From positions 496,001 through 560,000 of the forward strand of contig JAXMDC010000002.1 of the NCBI GenBank assembly GCA_046349035.1: DNA of 64,000 bases, read 5' to 3'. Position numbers and translations under genes: made by a program. The first letter of the stretch is position 1; every line of letters starts with the position of its first letter. Positions 42,862 through 51,559 of the stretch are shown here, one piece after another. Origin of the DNA: JAXMDC01 sp046349035 (GTDB lineage Bacteria > Pseudomonadota > Alphaproteobacteria > Rhizobiales > Kaistiaceae). The notes under the pieces are model-generated. The model did no database searches and was not told the origin of the DNA. It saw nothing but the letters and a program-made list of their open reading frames with translations.

Positions 42862-44154
42862 CTACGCTGCCGCCAGCGCCTGGTCGAGGTCGGCGATGAT
42901 ATCGTCGATGTGCTCCAGGCCGAGCGACAGGCGGACATAGGCGTCGGTGACGCCCGTCTGCAGTTGCTCCTCCGGCGAGAGCTGCGAGTGCGTGGTCGTC
43001 GCCGGGTGAATGGCGAGCGAGCGGGCGTCGCCGATATTGGCAACGTGGTAGAACATCTTCAGCGCTTCGATGAAGCGCCGCCCCGCCTCCTTGCCGGCTT
43101 TCAGTTCGAAGCCGACCAGGCCGCCATAGCCGCCCTTCAGATAAGCCTCGCTCCGCCGCTTGGCCTCCCCGGTCTGCATCCCCGCAAAGATCACCCGCGC
43201 CACCTTCGGGTGCTTGGCGAGGTAGGCGGCGACCGCCGAGGCGTTTGCGCAGTGCTGCCGCATCCTGAGCGTCAGCGTCTCCAGTCCCTGGATGAACATG
43301 AAAGCGTTGAACGGGCTCATTGCCGCGCCGATGTCGCGGAGCAGCGTCACCCGCGCCTTGATGATGTAGGCGATCGGCCCGAGCGGCTTCACGGCCTGCG
43401 TCCACACCGCGCCGTGATAGGAGGGGTCCGGCGTATTCAGCATCGGGAAGCGCGCGGCGTGCTTCTCCCAGTCGAAATTGCCCCCGTCGACGATGACGCC
43501 GCCGATCGAAGTGCCGTGCCCGCCGATATACTTGGTCGTCGAGTGCATGGTGATCGCCGCGCCATGCTGGATCGGCTGGCAGAGGATCGGCGCCGCAGTG
43601 TTGTCCATGATCAGCGGCACGCCGAGTTCGCGCCCGATCTTGGCCACTTCGGCGATCGGGAAAACCTGCAGCTTCGGGTTCGGCAGCGTCTCGCCGTAGT
43701 AGCAGCGGGTGCGGGCGTCGGTGGCGCGCCGGAAGTTTTCGGGGTCGGCGGGGTCGACGAAGCGGCACTCGATGCCCATCGTCTTCATGGTGTTGGCGAA
43801 GAGGTTCCACGTCCCGCCATAGATGTCGGTCGAGCAGACGAAGTTGTCGCCGCTGTAGCAGATGTTCTGCACGGCGAAGAGCGAAGCCGCTTGCCCCGAC
43901 GAGAGCGCCAGCGCCGCCACGCCGCCCTCGATCGCCGCGATGCGCTCCTCCAGCACCGCCTGCGTCGGGTTCATGATGCGGGTGTAGATGTTGCCGAGCT
44001 CCTTCAGCGCGAAGAGGTTGCCGGCGTGCTCGGTTGAATGAAACTGATAGGACGTCGTCTGATAGATCGGCACCGCCACTGCCGTCGTGGTCGGGTCGGC
44101 GCGGTAGCCGGCATGAAGGGCGATGGTCTCGGGGTGCTTGCTGTTCGTGGGCAT
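42862..44154 (-). CDS. metY: O-acetylhomoserine sulfhydrylase / aminocarboxypropyltransferase
   Basis: A 430-residue PLP enzyme that makes homocysteine from O-acetylhomoserine and sulfide. It starts with the family signature ETIALHAGYRADPTTTAVAVPIYQTTSY. LSSGQAASLFAVQNI contributes PLP phosphate binding, LIMDNTAAPIL the PLP-ring Asp, and MHSTTKYIGGHGTSIGG the PLP Lys. Length and the GGHGTSIGG extension separate it from shorter metB/metC enzymes. The exported protein at 44180 lies 25 bases upstream on the same strand. GAGGGAG precedes ATG 44154. Confidence 0.95.
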   Translation of the reverse strand: MPTNSKHPETIALHAGYRADPTTTAVAVPIYQTTSYQFHSTEHAGNLFALKELGNIYTRIMNPTQAVLEERIAAIEGGVAALALSSGQAASLFAVQNICYSGDNFVCSTDIYGGTWNLFANTMKTMGIECRFVDPADPENFRRATDARTRCYYGETLPNPKLQVFPIAEVAKIGRELGVPLIMDNTAAPILCQPIQHGAAITMHSTTKYIGGHGTSIGGVIVDGGNFDWEKHAARFPMLNTPDPSYHGAVWTQAVKPLGPIAYIIKARVTLLRDIGAAMSPFNAFMFIQGLETLTLRMRQHCANASAVAAYLAKHPKVARVIFAGMQTGEAKRRSEAYLKGGYGGLVGFELKAGKEAGRRFIEALKMFYHVANIGDARSLAIHPATTTHSQLSPEEQLQTGVTDAYVRLSLGLEHIDDIIADLDQALAAA

Positions 44155-44179
44155 CTCGTCGGCTCCCTCGCGGCTGGGG

Positions 44180-44530
44180 CTAGTGTTTCTTCTCGCAAGT
44201 CATCTGGTTGTGGACCAGTTTGTCGCCTTCCTTGGTAATGACGAAAGGTGCGCCGACACCGACCACCTTCAGTTCGACCTTGTTGGCGTCCGCGGTCGCC
44301 TGGCTCTCCGGGATCTGGAAGTCGACATCGTCGTCGAGCATGTCGAGGATCTCGATCTTGCCGCCCGCCGGGAAGCCGAATGACGTCGTGCCGCAAAGGA
44401 TGTGCTGGTCCTTAAGCTGATCCAGCAGGCTGCCGGTCTGTGCGGCGAGGGGAGAGGCGATGAGCGCAGCGGTCACTACCCCGGCCGCCGCGCGGCAAAG
44501 GCCGCCGGGTCGCTGAACGCACTGGACCAT
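44180..44530 (-). CDS. small exported protein, unknown function
   Basis: A 116-residue protein from ATG 44530 with GGGGAG upstream. A signal peptide (AAAGVVTAALIASPLAAQ) precedes a mature domain of about 85 residues with two cysteines (HILCGTTSF and MTCEKKH) near its ends. In between are KIEILDMLDDDVDFQIPESQ and ELKVVGVGAPFVITKEGDKL, a compact beta pattern. No family is recognised. It runs toward metY on the same strand and may share its transcript. Confidence 0.65.
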   Translation of the reverse strand: MVQCVQRPGGLCRAAAGVVTAALIASPLAAQTGSLLDQLKDQHILCGTTSFGFPAGGKIEILDMLDDDVDFQIPESQATADANKVELKVVGVGAPFVITKEGDKLVHNQMTCEKKH

Positions 44531-44637
44531 GGATCGCTCCCCACCCCGAATGGGCCGGCACGCCTTGCCGGCGCGCTAACCTACGGGCAACTGGCCGTCT
44601 TCGCCAACGCGGCATCCTGCCCTGCAGGGCAGCGGGA

Positions 44638-45324
44638 TCAGCCAGATTTCCAGGGCGGAGCCGTGTAGATGTCGCCGGCGAGGGTCGTCAGACCCCTCCG
44701 GTCGACGACGGTGACGAGAGACCGTTCGGTACGAATGAGACCTTGCCTTTCCAGCGATTGCAGGCCGGCGGTCACGCTCGGCCGCCGCACCCCGAGGCGC
44801 TCCGAAGCAAGATGGTGGGTCATGGTGACGGTGTCGCCGTCGGCGCGGTCGAGCGTCATGAGAATCCAGCGCGCCAGTCGCTGCGGAATAGTGCCGGTGC
44901 TCGCGGCGATGACCGAATCGCCGAGTTGGGCGCTCATTTCGCCGAAGTAGACGCGAAGCGCGTCGCGGAAAGTGCTTGCCGCTTCCACCATTTTATTGAA
45001 GCGGCTAGCGGGAATGCAGACCGCCTCGCCCGCAGCGCGGACGACGCAGCGATAGGGACTGTGCGCTGTGCCCGCGACAAGCGTCATGCCAATGAAGCCC
45101 TCGCGGCCGACCATGGCGACTTCGACCTGCGAGGCTGGCCGCACGGCCACCAATGAAACGACGCCCGCCGTCGGGAAGACAACCTTGTCGAGAGCGTCGC
45201 CGACATCGAAAAGTATATCGTTAGTCGCCAGCGGCCAGCGCAAAAGCTCAGACTCGAGGACCGCAAGGTCTTCCTTAGACAAGGACGAGAGAACCAGGTT
45301 TTTCCTAGCAAGTCGCAAAGGCAT
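44638..45324 (-). CDS. Crp/Fnr family transcriptional regulator (second)
   Basis: A 228-residue regulator. The N-terminal cyclic-nucleotide-type domain (ILFDVGDALDKVVFPTAGVV, VAMVGREGFIGM) lacks the N-terminal cysteines of FNR. The helix-turn-helix is MTHHLASERLGVRRPSVTAGLQSLERQG. It resembles the regulator at 22818 in layout (the GREGAAGG / GREGFIGM loop and helix-turn-helix), suggesting paralogues of the same subtype. The target is unknown; a long non-coding gap follows upstream. Confidence 0.88.
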   Translation of the reverse strand: MPLRLARKNLVLSSLSKEDLAVLESELLRWPLATNDILFDVGDALDKVVFPTAGVVSLVAVRPASQVEVAMVGREGFIGMTLVAGTAHSPYRCVVRAAGEAVCIPASRFNKMVEAASTFRDALRVYFGEMSAQLGDSVIAASTGTIPQRLARWILMTLDRADGDTVTMTHHLASERLGVRRPSVTAGLQSLERQGLIRTERSLVTVVDRRGLTTLAGDIYTAPPWKSG

Positions 45325-45892
45325 CGCAAGTATCCAACCGACAAATAGCTTATCGACTGCCGGCGCGGCGCTATCTTCTGCGACGCGACGGTGACGCGAA
45401 CGGGATGCGGGTGTCTTGCGATTAGTCGCGGTAAGCGATCATGACTGCAACCCTTTCCCCTGCTGGTTGCTCTGTGATTCTGCTTGCGTCGGCCTCGTTA
45501 CCCTAGGCGACCGAACGCTTCCAGGCGTTTGTCTGTCGATAATTTGAGTGGAGAGCGTTATCGGTACGATTTCTACCAAAGACAGTGCGGTCTCTTGCCA
45601 AGTGTACGTATAGTACCAACAATGGTGCGTTCCGGAAATGGCCGAGATGCTTCCAAGGTGAGTGGTTCTTCTGGAACGAAAGGGTCGAGCGTACGAATTT
45701 AACCGCCAATTTACTGGAGAGTGGTTGTCTTGCAAGTGTGCAACCACCGTTATCCATGCCGGCGCCCGACGCCGGTACGGAAGGTGGCGCAGAATGGTTG
45801 TCCTTGCCCGGCAAAGACATCTCCACCGGGCGCGGCGGCCGACAGTCAGGGCATACGAAGCCTCGGGGGGCTCCGTATGGGGAGAAACGGAA
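45325..45892. other. 568-bp non-coding region with hairpins (leader of CheY-like gene)
   Basis: No convincing gene is seen. The region is AT-richer than the flanking genes. It holds an inverted repeat GTGGTTG (45721-45727) / CAACCAC (45741-45747) with TTGCA / TGCAA nested inside, and a hairpin CCGGCG-CCCGA-CGCCGG (45759-45775). These lie 120-170 bases upstream of the TTG start of the CheY-like gene, so they could be leader structures or protein-binding sites. The promoter of the Crp-type gene at 45324 must also lie here but is not evident. Confidence 0.5.
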
Positions 45893-46276
45893 TTGTCAGG
45901 GACCATATTGGCCGTCGATGATTCGCGAACGATTCGCGACCTCATCGAATTCGTGCTGACCGGGGCAGGGTACCGCACGATCGTCGCCACCGACGGTAAG
46001 GACGCGCTCGAGAAGCTTGGCGGGATCAAGCCCGAGCTCGTTATCACCGACATCAACATGCCCAAGATGAACGGCTACGATTTCATCCGGGCGGCGCGTG
46101 GCATCGGTGCGATGCAGGATGTGCCGATCCTGGTGCTGACCACCGAATTCGACGAGGACATCAAGTCGAAGGTTCGCGAACTCGGCGCCAATGGTTGGAT
46201 CGCCAAGCCGTTCAACCCCACTCAGCTCCTGGAAACCGTCAAGCGCGTGGCGCCGTCGGCGGCCGCGGCTGCCTGA
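45893..46276 (+). CDS. CheY-like single-domain response regulator 1
   Basis: A 127-residue receiver. The start is TTG 45893 (GGGGAG eight bases upstream), because the paralogue at 47592 begins MAGTILAVDDSRT where this reads (M)SGTILAVDDSRT. The acidic pocket is DD at 9-10, phosphoacceptor Asp53 in VITDINMPKMNG, the switch Thr in LVLTTEFDE, and Lys in WIAKPFNP. No output domain is present, so it likely acts by protein contact, as CheY does at the flagellar motor. It begins a three-gene run with the genes at 46328 and 46798. Confidence 0.9.
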   Translation: MSGTILAVDDSRTIRDLIEFVLTGAGYRTIVATDGKDALEKLGGIKPELVITDINMPKMNGYDFIRAARGIGAMQDVPILVLTTEFDEDIKSKVRELGANGWIAKPFNPTQLLETVKRVAPSAAAAA

Positions 46277-46327
46277 TCGGCGGCAACGGCCCGGAGCTCA
46301 GAGAGGAAGTTGCAGGGAGCCTAAACC

Positions 46328-46801
46328 GTGAAACCCGAACCGTTGTTCGACTTCGCGACTGCGTCGGCACTTCTCGTCGACGCTAATCCGCTAACCCGCA
46401 AGCTGCTGGTCGCGATCCTCTCCGGCTTCGGCTTCCGCCAACTTTATCAGTGCGGCGATCTCTCCACGGCGGCCACGGTCATCGACCAGGCCTCGGTGGA
46501 TCTCCTTTTCGTCGATCCCTATCCGATCGAAGAGACCTGCTTCGACTTCATGCGTCACGTGCGCGCCGAATCGAGCTGGAACGCCAACGTGCCGCTGCTG
46601 CTGACCAGCGCCAACCCGCACATGCGGCTGATCCGCGCTGCCACCAAGAGCGGCGCCGACTTCGTCATCGCCAAGCCCTTTTCCAGCAAGGTGGTGTTCG
46701 ACCGCATCGTCTGGGTCGCGCAGCACGACGGGCGTGGCGGAGCGCACCAGGCGGGCAAGCAAACCGTCTCGACCACCGGTAGCGGAGTGGAGGTCTGGTG
46801 A
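46328..46801 (+). CDS. degenerate receiver-domain protein
   Basis: A 157-residue protein from GTG 46328. A CheY-like fold is recognisable from ALLVDANPLTRKLLVAILSG, the phospho-site-like DLLFVDPYP, VPLLLTSANP and ADFVIAKPFSSKVVFDRI. Only one acidic residue (Asp) remains where two are normally found, so phosphorylation may be weak or absent. The C-terminus is a short Gly/Ser-rich tail. The next gene starts inside its stop codon (GTGA), so the two proteins are made in fixed ratio. Confidence 0.78.
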   Translation: MKPEPLFDFATASALLVDANPLTRKLLVAILSGFGFRQLYQCGDLSTAATVIDQASVDLLFVDPYPIEETCFDFMRHVRAESSWNANVPLLLTSANPHMRLIRAATKSGADFVIAKPFSSKVVFDRIVWVAQHDGRGGAHQAGKQTVSTTGSGVEVW

Positions 46802-47334
46802 CAGTCCGCCGCCGCGCCAACGGTCCGCGCGAGAGACTTCAACGCTGCATCTCCACCACGCGCGGGATCAGCGAGAAGGAAGCGCTCAACCGTGCCGAAG
46901 CCAAGGTCGTGGTGCTGAAGGACGTCGCGTTGGCGTCGGTCGACAAGGACGTGAACAAGCTTTGGGAGCGTTTCAACGCGACCGTCGGCCGGCTGACCCG
47001 GCTCGACCTTCTTGAGTTCCAGTCGCTGGCCAATAGCGTCGCCGCGATAGCCGGGCAGTTCGATCGCCCGGGCGTCGGCGCCGCTTCGCGTTCGCTCTGT
47101 CAGACCATAGACGGCCAGCTGCTGACCGGCCGGATCGACATGCCGCAAATTCAGGTGCATGTCGCCGCCATACGCCTGCTCAATACCTCGCCGCGCATGG
47201 CCGATGTCGACGTTGCGCCGCTGATGGACGGGCTTGCCCGCGTCCGCGAGAAAGCTTCGTCTAAGATCGCGGAGAGCGAGGACGATGACGAGGAAGTGGA
47301 GCAGGAGCCGCGGCGGGCAGGCAGCGCAGCTTAG
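46798..47334 (+). CDS. helical protein coupled to degenerate receiver, unknown function
   Basis: A 178-residue protein starting with GTG in a GTGA overlap. It is mostly helical with a coiled stretch (KEALNRAEAKVVVLKDVALASVDKDVNKLWERFNATVGRLTRLD) and an acidic tail (ESEDDDEEVEQEP). No domain is recognised. Its place behind two receiver genes suggests a partner in the same chemotaxis or signalling pathway (for example a phosphotransfer or scaffold protein); no invariant His can be assigned, so this is only inference. Confidence 0.6.
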   Translation: MTVRRRANGPRERLQRCISTTRGISEKEALNRAEAKVVVLKDVALASVDKDVNKLWERFNATVGRLTRLDLLEFQSLANSVAAIAGQFDRPGVGAASRSLCQTIDGQLLTGRIDMPQIQVHVAAIRLLNTSPRMADVDVAPLMDGLARVREKASSKIAESEDDDEEVEQEPRRAGSAA

Positions 47335-47539
47335 GTCCGAATTTGCCTTGCCCCCGGTACGATACCCGACAGTATAGACGAAAGTATCTGATAATTGTGC
47401 AGAATAATTCGACAGTAGTGTCGATCTTTTGGGGGAAGAATAATTCCAAAAATAGTAGAACGCGCTCAAATACCCGCGAGCAGCCATCGCGGAATATCGC
47501 GGTTAACTTGTGAATAAGAATTGATTGGTTGAATTGTCG

Positions 47540-47562
47540 GCGCAATTTCGCATTGCGCTTTT
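47540..47562 (+). terminator. intrinsic terminator or attenuator before CheY-like gene 2
   Basis: GCGCAAT (47540-47546) and ATTGCGC (47552-47558) form a perfect stem with TTCGC loop, followed by TTTT. It lies only 30 bases upstream of the start at 47592, so it is in the leader of that gene unless transcription begins after it. It may be an attenuator or simply end the preceding operon. A weaker hairpin TCGACA-GTAG-TGTCGA with T-run is at 47409-47430. Confidence 0.6.
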
Positions 47563-47591
47563 CGACGTCGGATTCCGCACTGGAGGGGAAG

Positions 47592-47963
47592 ATGGCGGGG
47601 ACGATTTTGGCCGTGGACGATTCACGGACAATGAGGGACTTGATCGAGTTTGTGTTGTCGTCGGCCGGCTATCAGATGGTCGTCGCCACTGATGGCGAAG
47701 ACGGTCTGGACAAGCTGTCGACGATGCGGCCGAACCTGGTCATCACGGATATCAACATGCCAAAGATGGATGGCTACGGCTTCATGCGCGCCGTGCGCGG
47801 CAATGAGGCCACGCGAAGCCTGCCCATCCTGGTTCTGACCACCGAGTCTGATCCTGCCGCCAAGGCCAAGATCAAGGAGGCCGGCGCCAATGGCTGGATC
47901 GCAAAGCCCTTCAATCCGGCCCAGTTGGTAGAGACGGTCAAGCGCTTCACCTGCCAGACCTAG
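47592..47963 (+). CDS. CheY-like single-domain response regulator 2
   Basis: A 123-residue receiver with GGAGGGG upstream of ATG 47592. It is a close paralogue of the protein at 45893: the start MAGTILAVDDSRTMRDLIEF, VITDINMPKMDG with phosphoacceptor Asp53, LVLTTESDPAAKAKIKEAGANGWIAKPFNPAQLVETVKRF. All conserved phosphorylation residues are present. It stands alone after the three-gene cluster, with an own leader. Both copies probably serve one signalling system. Confidence 0.9.
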   Translation: MAGTILAVDDSRTMRDLIEFVLSSAGYQMVVATDGEDGLDKLSTMRPNLVITDINMPKMDGYGFMRAVRGNEATRSLPILVLTTESDPAAKAKIKEAGANGWIAKPFNPAQLVETVKRFTCQT

Positions 47964-48210
47964 CGCGCCAAGGGCTGGCCCTGCGCACGTCGCCGGCGTG
48001 CGCAGGAACCGTGGCGCGGCGCGCCAGCTGAGGGGGCGCGACCGCGCCAAAGTGCCCACCCCGTCGCGGGAACGCTCGACCCGTGTGTGTCGAGCCGCGG
48101 CAACGCGCCCGACGAGCGATCATTGCGCCCCACTCCTGCCGGTGCTAGGGGCCGAGCCGGGCGGAGTCGGGACCGCCGGGGAAGCCCCCAGCGTTTCGGA
48201 GCAGTCGCTC

Positions 48211-49641
48211 ATGCTCTCCAGGCGAAAGGTGTTAGCGGGCCTCGGCGCGGCCGCCGGGCTGGGTGCCTTGCCGCTTGTGCGCCGACCGCTCATGGCCGAA
48301 ACCGGCACGCTCGCCCGACCGGCCGACGACGGCTTCATTCATCTTCGCGCCTCTCCTTCCCTGGTGCAGCTTCTTGGGCCCGACCGGCCGCCGACACCGG
48401 TCTGGGCCTACAACGATCGCGTTCCCGGGCCCGAACTGCGCGTCAAGCAGGGCGAGACGATCCGCGTCCGCCTGCACAACGATCTCCCTGAGGCGACCAC
48501 CATCCACTGGCATGGCATCGAGCTGCCGAATGCGATGGACGGCGTGCCCGGCCTGACCCAGCGTGCCGTGGAGCCGGGCGAGACCTTCGACTACGAATTC
48601 GCTCCGCCTTATGCCGGCACGTTCTGGTACCACACCCATCTCCACACCGAGGAGCAAGCGGAGCGGGGGCTTTACGGTCCGCTGATCGTCGAGGAGAGAA
48701 GCCCGATTGCCGTCGATCGCGACCTCTGGTTCATCGTCGACGACTGGCGTCTCCTCGATAACGGCTGCATTGACGAGGCGAGCTTCGGCAACCGCTACGA
48801 ATGGGCGAGGGAGGGGCGCTTCGGTGGGCTTTTCACCGTCAACGGTGTCGCCAATCCGGTGTTCGAGGCGGCGCGCGGCGAGCGGGTTCGGCTGCGTTGT
48901 GTCAACGCTACCAATGCGCGGATCCTCGCCTTCGATCTTCCCGGCCTGCCGCTCTGGCTGATCGCCTGGGACGGCCAGACCCTGCGCGAGCCGGTCCGCT
49001 ACGCCAATCGTAACATCGACCTCGGCCCCGGCCAGCGCGCCGATTTCTTCATCGACATCCCCGCCGACGCGCCCGACCGAGTGGTTCCTCGCATGTTCTC
49101 GAGCGGGGCGCCAATGCCGCTGACGACGCTTGAGATTAAAGGCGAAGGACGGTCCTCGCGCACCGCGCCGCTCCGGCTCTCGCCGCCGGCGCTGCCGGAA
49201 CCGCAACTCGCCGGAGCCCGCCGCGTCGATCTATTGATCGAGGGCGGCTCGCAGAGCACGCGGCTGCGCTTCGGCCGGGAGATGCATGCGACACGCGCGG
49301 AGGGCCTGTTCTGGACCTTCAACGGCGCTTTCGGCTCGCATCACCCTGACGACACGCCACCGCTGGTCGATGTACGTCCGGGAGAAACGTTTCTCATCGC
49401 CATCGCCAACGACACCTTCTACCCGCACGCCATCCATTTCCACGGTCATCATTTCCGCGTCATCGAGCGCGACGGCCGCGCCGTACCCGACGCCCCTTGG
49501 CGCGATGTCGACATCGTTGGCAGCGACGAACGCGTCCTCGCCGCTTTCGTCGCCACCCGGCCCGGCAAGTGGCTCATCCACTGCCACATGCTCGAACATC
49601 ATGCGGCCGGCATGGGTACCTGGTTGAACGTGCGGGCCTGA
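48211..49641 (+). CDS. multicopper oxidase, Tat-exported
   Basis: A 476-residue enzyme with a twin-arginine signal (LSRRKVLAGLGAAAGLGAL). The four copper motifs are HWHG (about 91-94), HTHLHTEEQ, HAIHFHGHHF and HCHMLEHHAAGM; the last contains the type-1 Cys-His axial Met. It oxidises small substrates (phenols, Cu(I) or metal ions) in the periplasm with O2 reduction to water. It lacks the Met-rich insertion of CueO, so a copper efflux role is less certain. Start ATG 48211 fits the signal; the open frame extends upstream. Confidence 0.92.
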   Translation: MLSRRKVLAGLGAAAGLGALPLVRRPLMAETGTLARPADDGFIHLRASPSLVQLLGPDRPPTPVWAYNDRVPGPELRVKQGETIRVRLHNDLPEATTIHWHGIELPNAMDGVPGLTQRAVEPGETFDYEFAPPYAGTFWYHTHLHTEEQAERGLYGPLIVEERSPIAVDRDLWFIVDDWRLLDNGCIDEASFGNRYEWAREGRFGGLFTVNGVANPVFEAARGERVRLRCVNATNARILAFDLPGLPLWLIAWDGQTLREPVRYANRNIDLGPGQRADFFIDIPADAPDRVVPRMFSSGAPMPLTTLEIKGEGRSSRTAPLRLSPPALPEPQLAGARRVDLLIEGGSQSTRLRFGREMHATRAEGLFWTFNGAFGSHHPDDTPPLVDVRPGETFLIAIANDTFYPHAIHFHGHHFRVIERDGRAVPDAPWRDVDIVGSDERVLAAFVATRPGKWLIHCHMLEHHAAGMGTWLNVRA

Positions 49642-49647
49642 GCCCGC
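49632..49647. terminator. short hairpin at convergent stop
   Basis: GCGGGC (49632-49637) and GCCCGC (49642-49647) form a six-base-pair stem with a CTGA loop over the multicopper oxidase stop codon, facing the end of the OmpA-family gene. There is no T-tract, so it is a weak candidate. Confidence 0.35.
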
Positions 49648-49656
49648 CAGGCCGCC

Positions 49657-50259
49657 TCAGCGCGTCGGCAGTGCCGCCACGGCAACGCGCCGGTTTTCCC
49701 CGCCCGCCGGGTTGGCTGGGTTCTTGAGGTGCTCGGCACCGTAGCCGACGGCGATCAACGTGCTCGGATCGATGCGGAAGTTCTCGACCAGGAATCGCTT
49801 GACGCTGATTGCCCGCGCCTGGCTGAGCTCGATGTTGTAGGCGGCCGGGCCGGTGATGTCGGTATGGCCGCTGACGAGGTAGACACCGCCCTGGAGATCT
49901 TTGCTGCGCAGGGCGAAGCCGAGATTGATAAGGAGCGGAGTCGCCTGCGGCGTGATCAGCGACGAATTGAGCGGGAAATAGACCTCCAGGTCGATCTTGC
50001 GGACCGCCGGCTGCGCGACAATCGTCGCCAGTTCCTCGCGCTCCTCGACTTGGATTGCCCGGGTTGTCTTACGCAGGTTGCTGACGAGGTTGGACTGGCT
50101 CTGCGTCATCTGCGCGTCGGGCGCGCCGATGTCCCGCGTGCGCGGTGCCGGCTTGAGCGCATCGATGATCGCCTGGCCGCTCACCGTTTGAGCGGCCGCC
50201 CCATCGGCCAGTGCGCCGAGTCCGAGGGCCAGAACGAGTGTCGCAAGCAGCGATTTCAT
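49657..50259 (-). CDS. OmpA-family exported protein
   Basis: A 200-residue protein with GGAGGCGG upstream. A signal peptide (SLLATLVLALGLGALADGAA) precedes a linker and an OmpA-like C-terminal domain (residues about 90-195). The domain is IDLEVYFPLNSSLITPQATP followed by VSGHTDITGPAAYNIELSQARAISVKRFL, where the NxxLSxxRAxxVxxxL signature binds peptidoglycan. There is no beta-barrel portion, so it is a soluble or lipid-free periplasmic anchor type. Confidence 0.9.
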   Translation of the reverse strand: MKSLLATLVLALGLGALADGAAAQTVSGQAIIDALKPAPRTRDIGAPDAQMTQSQSNLVSNLRKTTRAIQVEEREELATIVAQPAVRKIDLEVYFPLNSSLITPQATPLLINLGFALRSKDLQGGVYLVSGHTDITGPAAYNIELSQARAISVKRFLVENFRIDPSTLIAVGYGAEHLKNPANPAGGENRRVAVAALPTR

Positions 50260-50367
50260 GACAATCCGCCTCCGAGGAGAACTTGCGAGAAATCTAGCGG
50301 TTTCAAAGTGAACTGCGGCTGAACAGCGGATGGGCCAAGCAAAGGAAATGCAGGGATACCAATCTCC

Positions 50368-51024
50368 TCAGGGAAGCCGAAGAATTACCGGCAGGACGCC
50401 ACTATTCTGCAGATGTTCGACTGCCCACTGCCATGGCGAAACTGCCAAAAACCACAATGCGTCGAGAAAAGTGCGTCGCACCAGCGGGGTGTGGATGGTG
50501 AGCGTATCCTCGTCCCGCCAAAGCGCCGGTCGCGGAACGAACCGCGGGACGCGCGCAAGGTAGTCGCCATAAGCCGGCCCCAGCAGTCCCAACAGGGTCC
50601 GCTCCTCCTGCGTGACGACGATCGTGAAAGCGCCGATGCAGGTGGCGAAGGCCGCGACCGCGACGACGAGGCTGCCAAACACTGCGCCGATGCCGGCTGC
50701 CGCCACCGCCGAAAAGAGGTAAAGGGGATTGCGCACCACTGAGTAGGGCCCGCGATCCACCAGCGCGTCGATCTTGCGACCGGAGATGTAGAGGCTGCAC
50801 CAAGTCCGGCCGACGATGCCGGCAAAGAGCAGCAGCAGGCCGGCGTCGTGAAGCACGACCCTCTGCCAGACGCCCGGCGGCCAAACCGGCGCAAACACTG
50901 AGGCCGCCGGCACGGCTACGAGGAAGGCGCCCCACAGCAGTCGCGTGCGCGCCGACTGCACGGTGACGAGATAGTCCCTGGTCCGCGACACTCCGCGCGA
51001 AGCTCCCCAGTCGCCCAAACGCAC
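50368..51024 (-). CDS. isoprenylcysteine carboxyl methyltransferase (ICMT)-like membrane protein
   Basis: A 218-residue integral membrane protein with GTG start 51024. Four to five helices include LLWGAFLVAVPAASVFAPVW and VVLHDAGLLLLFAGIVGRTW. The cofactor-binding part is DRGPYSVVRNPLYLFSAVAAAG with QEERTLLGLLGPAYGDYLARV, the PEMT/ICMT methyltransferase signature (RHPxYxG with GxxYxxYxxxVPRF). Bacterial members methylate small lipophilic or unknown substrates, since bacteria do not make isoprenylcysteine proteins. Confidence 0.88.
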   Translation of the reverse strand: MRLGDWGASRGVSRTRDYLVTVQSARTRLLWGAFLVAVPAASVFAPVWPPGVWQRVVLHDAGLLLLFAGIVGRTWCSLYISGRKIDALVDRGPYSVVRNPLYLFSAVAAAGIGAVFGSLVVAVAAFATCIGAFTIVVTQEERTLLGLLGPAYGDYLARVPRFVPRPALWRDEDTLTIHTPLVRRTFLDALWFLAVSPWQWAVEHLQNSGVLPVILRLP

Positions 51025-51120
51025 ATCGGTGCGCCGGCCGACTGAGGTAAAGCCAAATCCGCTTCGGCGCGAGCGGATTCCGCACGCCGCGGGCGCCGCT
51101 CCGCTCTTACCAGTGCCGAC

Positions 51121-51438
51121 CTAACTGTCGGACTTCGGCTGAGCCTCGCCGAATGCCGCCGGCAAGTCCGGTCCTTCGCGCCGTGCCATGGCCGCCCGCA
51201 GGCGCTCTGCACCGGACGCCGGCGCTTCGCCGCCGCCCGCCGCTTTCGGCTTCTCCTTGAGCGGCTTGGCTGGCGCCGGCTTGGCTCCGCCGCCGGCCGC
51301 CGCAGGCGGCTTGGTCTCCCTTGCCGGCGCTTCGTCGCCGCCGCGCGGTTCGACGTAGAAAGCGATGCCCATTTCCAGCAACGAAGCCCAGATCGCGCCG
51401 AAGTCCTCGGCGCGCAGTGTCAATCGAACCTCTTTCAC
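51121..51438 (-). CDS. small protein with Ala/Pro/Lys-rich low-complexity tail
   Basis: A 105-residue protein. The first 30 residues (MKEVRLTLRAEDFGAIWASL, then LEMGIAFYVEPRG) look like a small folded beta-alpha unit; the rest is Ala/Pro/Gly/Lys-rich low complexity with an Arg-rich helix (AERLRAAMARREG). No family is recognised. It lies between the ICMT-like gene on the same strand and the divergent ATP-grasp gene at 51560. Confidence 0.6.
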   Translation of the reverse strand: MKEVRLTLRAEDFGAIWASLLEMGIAFYVEPRGGDEAPARETKPPAAAGGGAKPAPAKPLKEKPKAAGGGEAPASGAERLRAAMARREGPDLPAAFGEAQPKSDS

Positions 51439-51559
51439 GAAACCGACCTCCCCAGTGGACGCCGGGCGACTATCGGCCGCGATTTTGCCCTTTCGTTGAC
51501 ACGCGCTCGATCTGCCGGCCCTTGCCAGTCCGGGCGATGCCGTCCAAGACGGACGCCTG

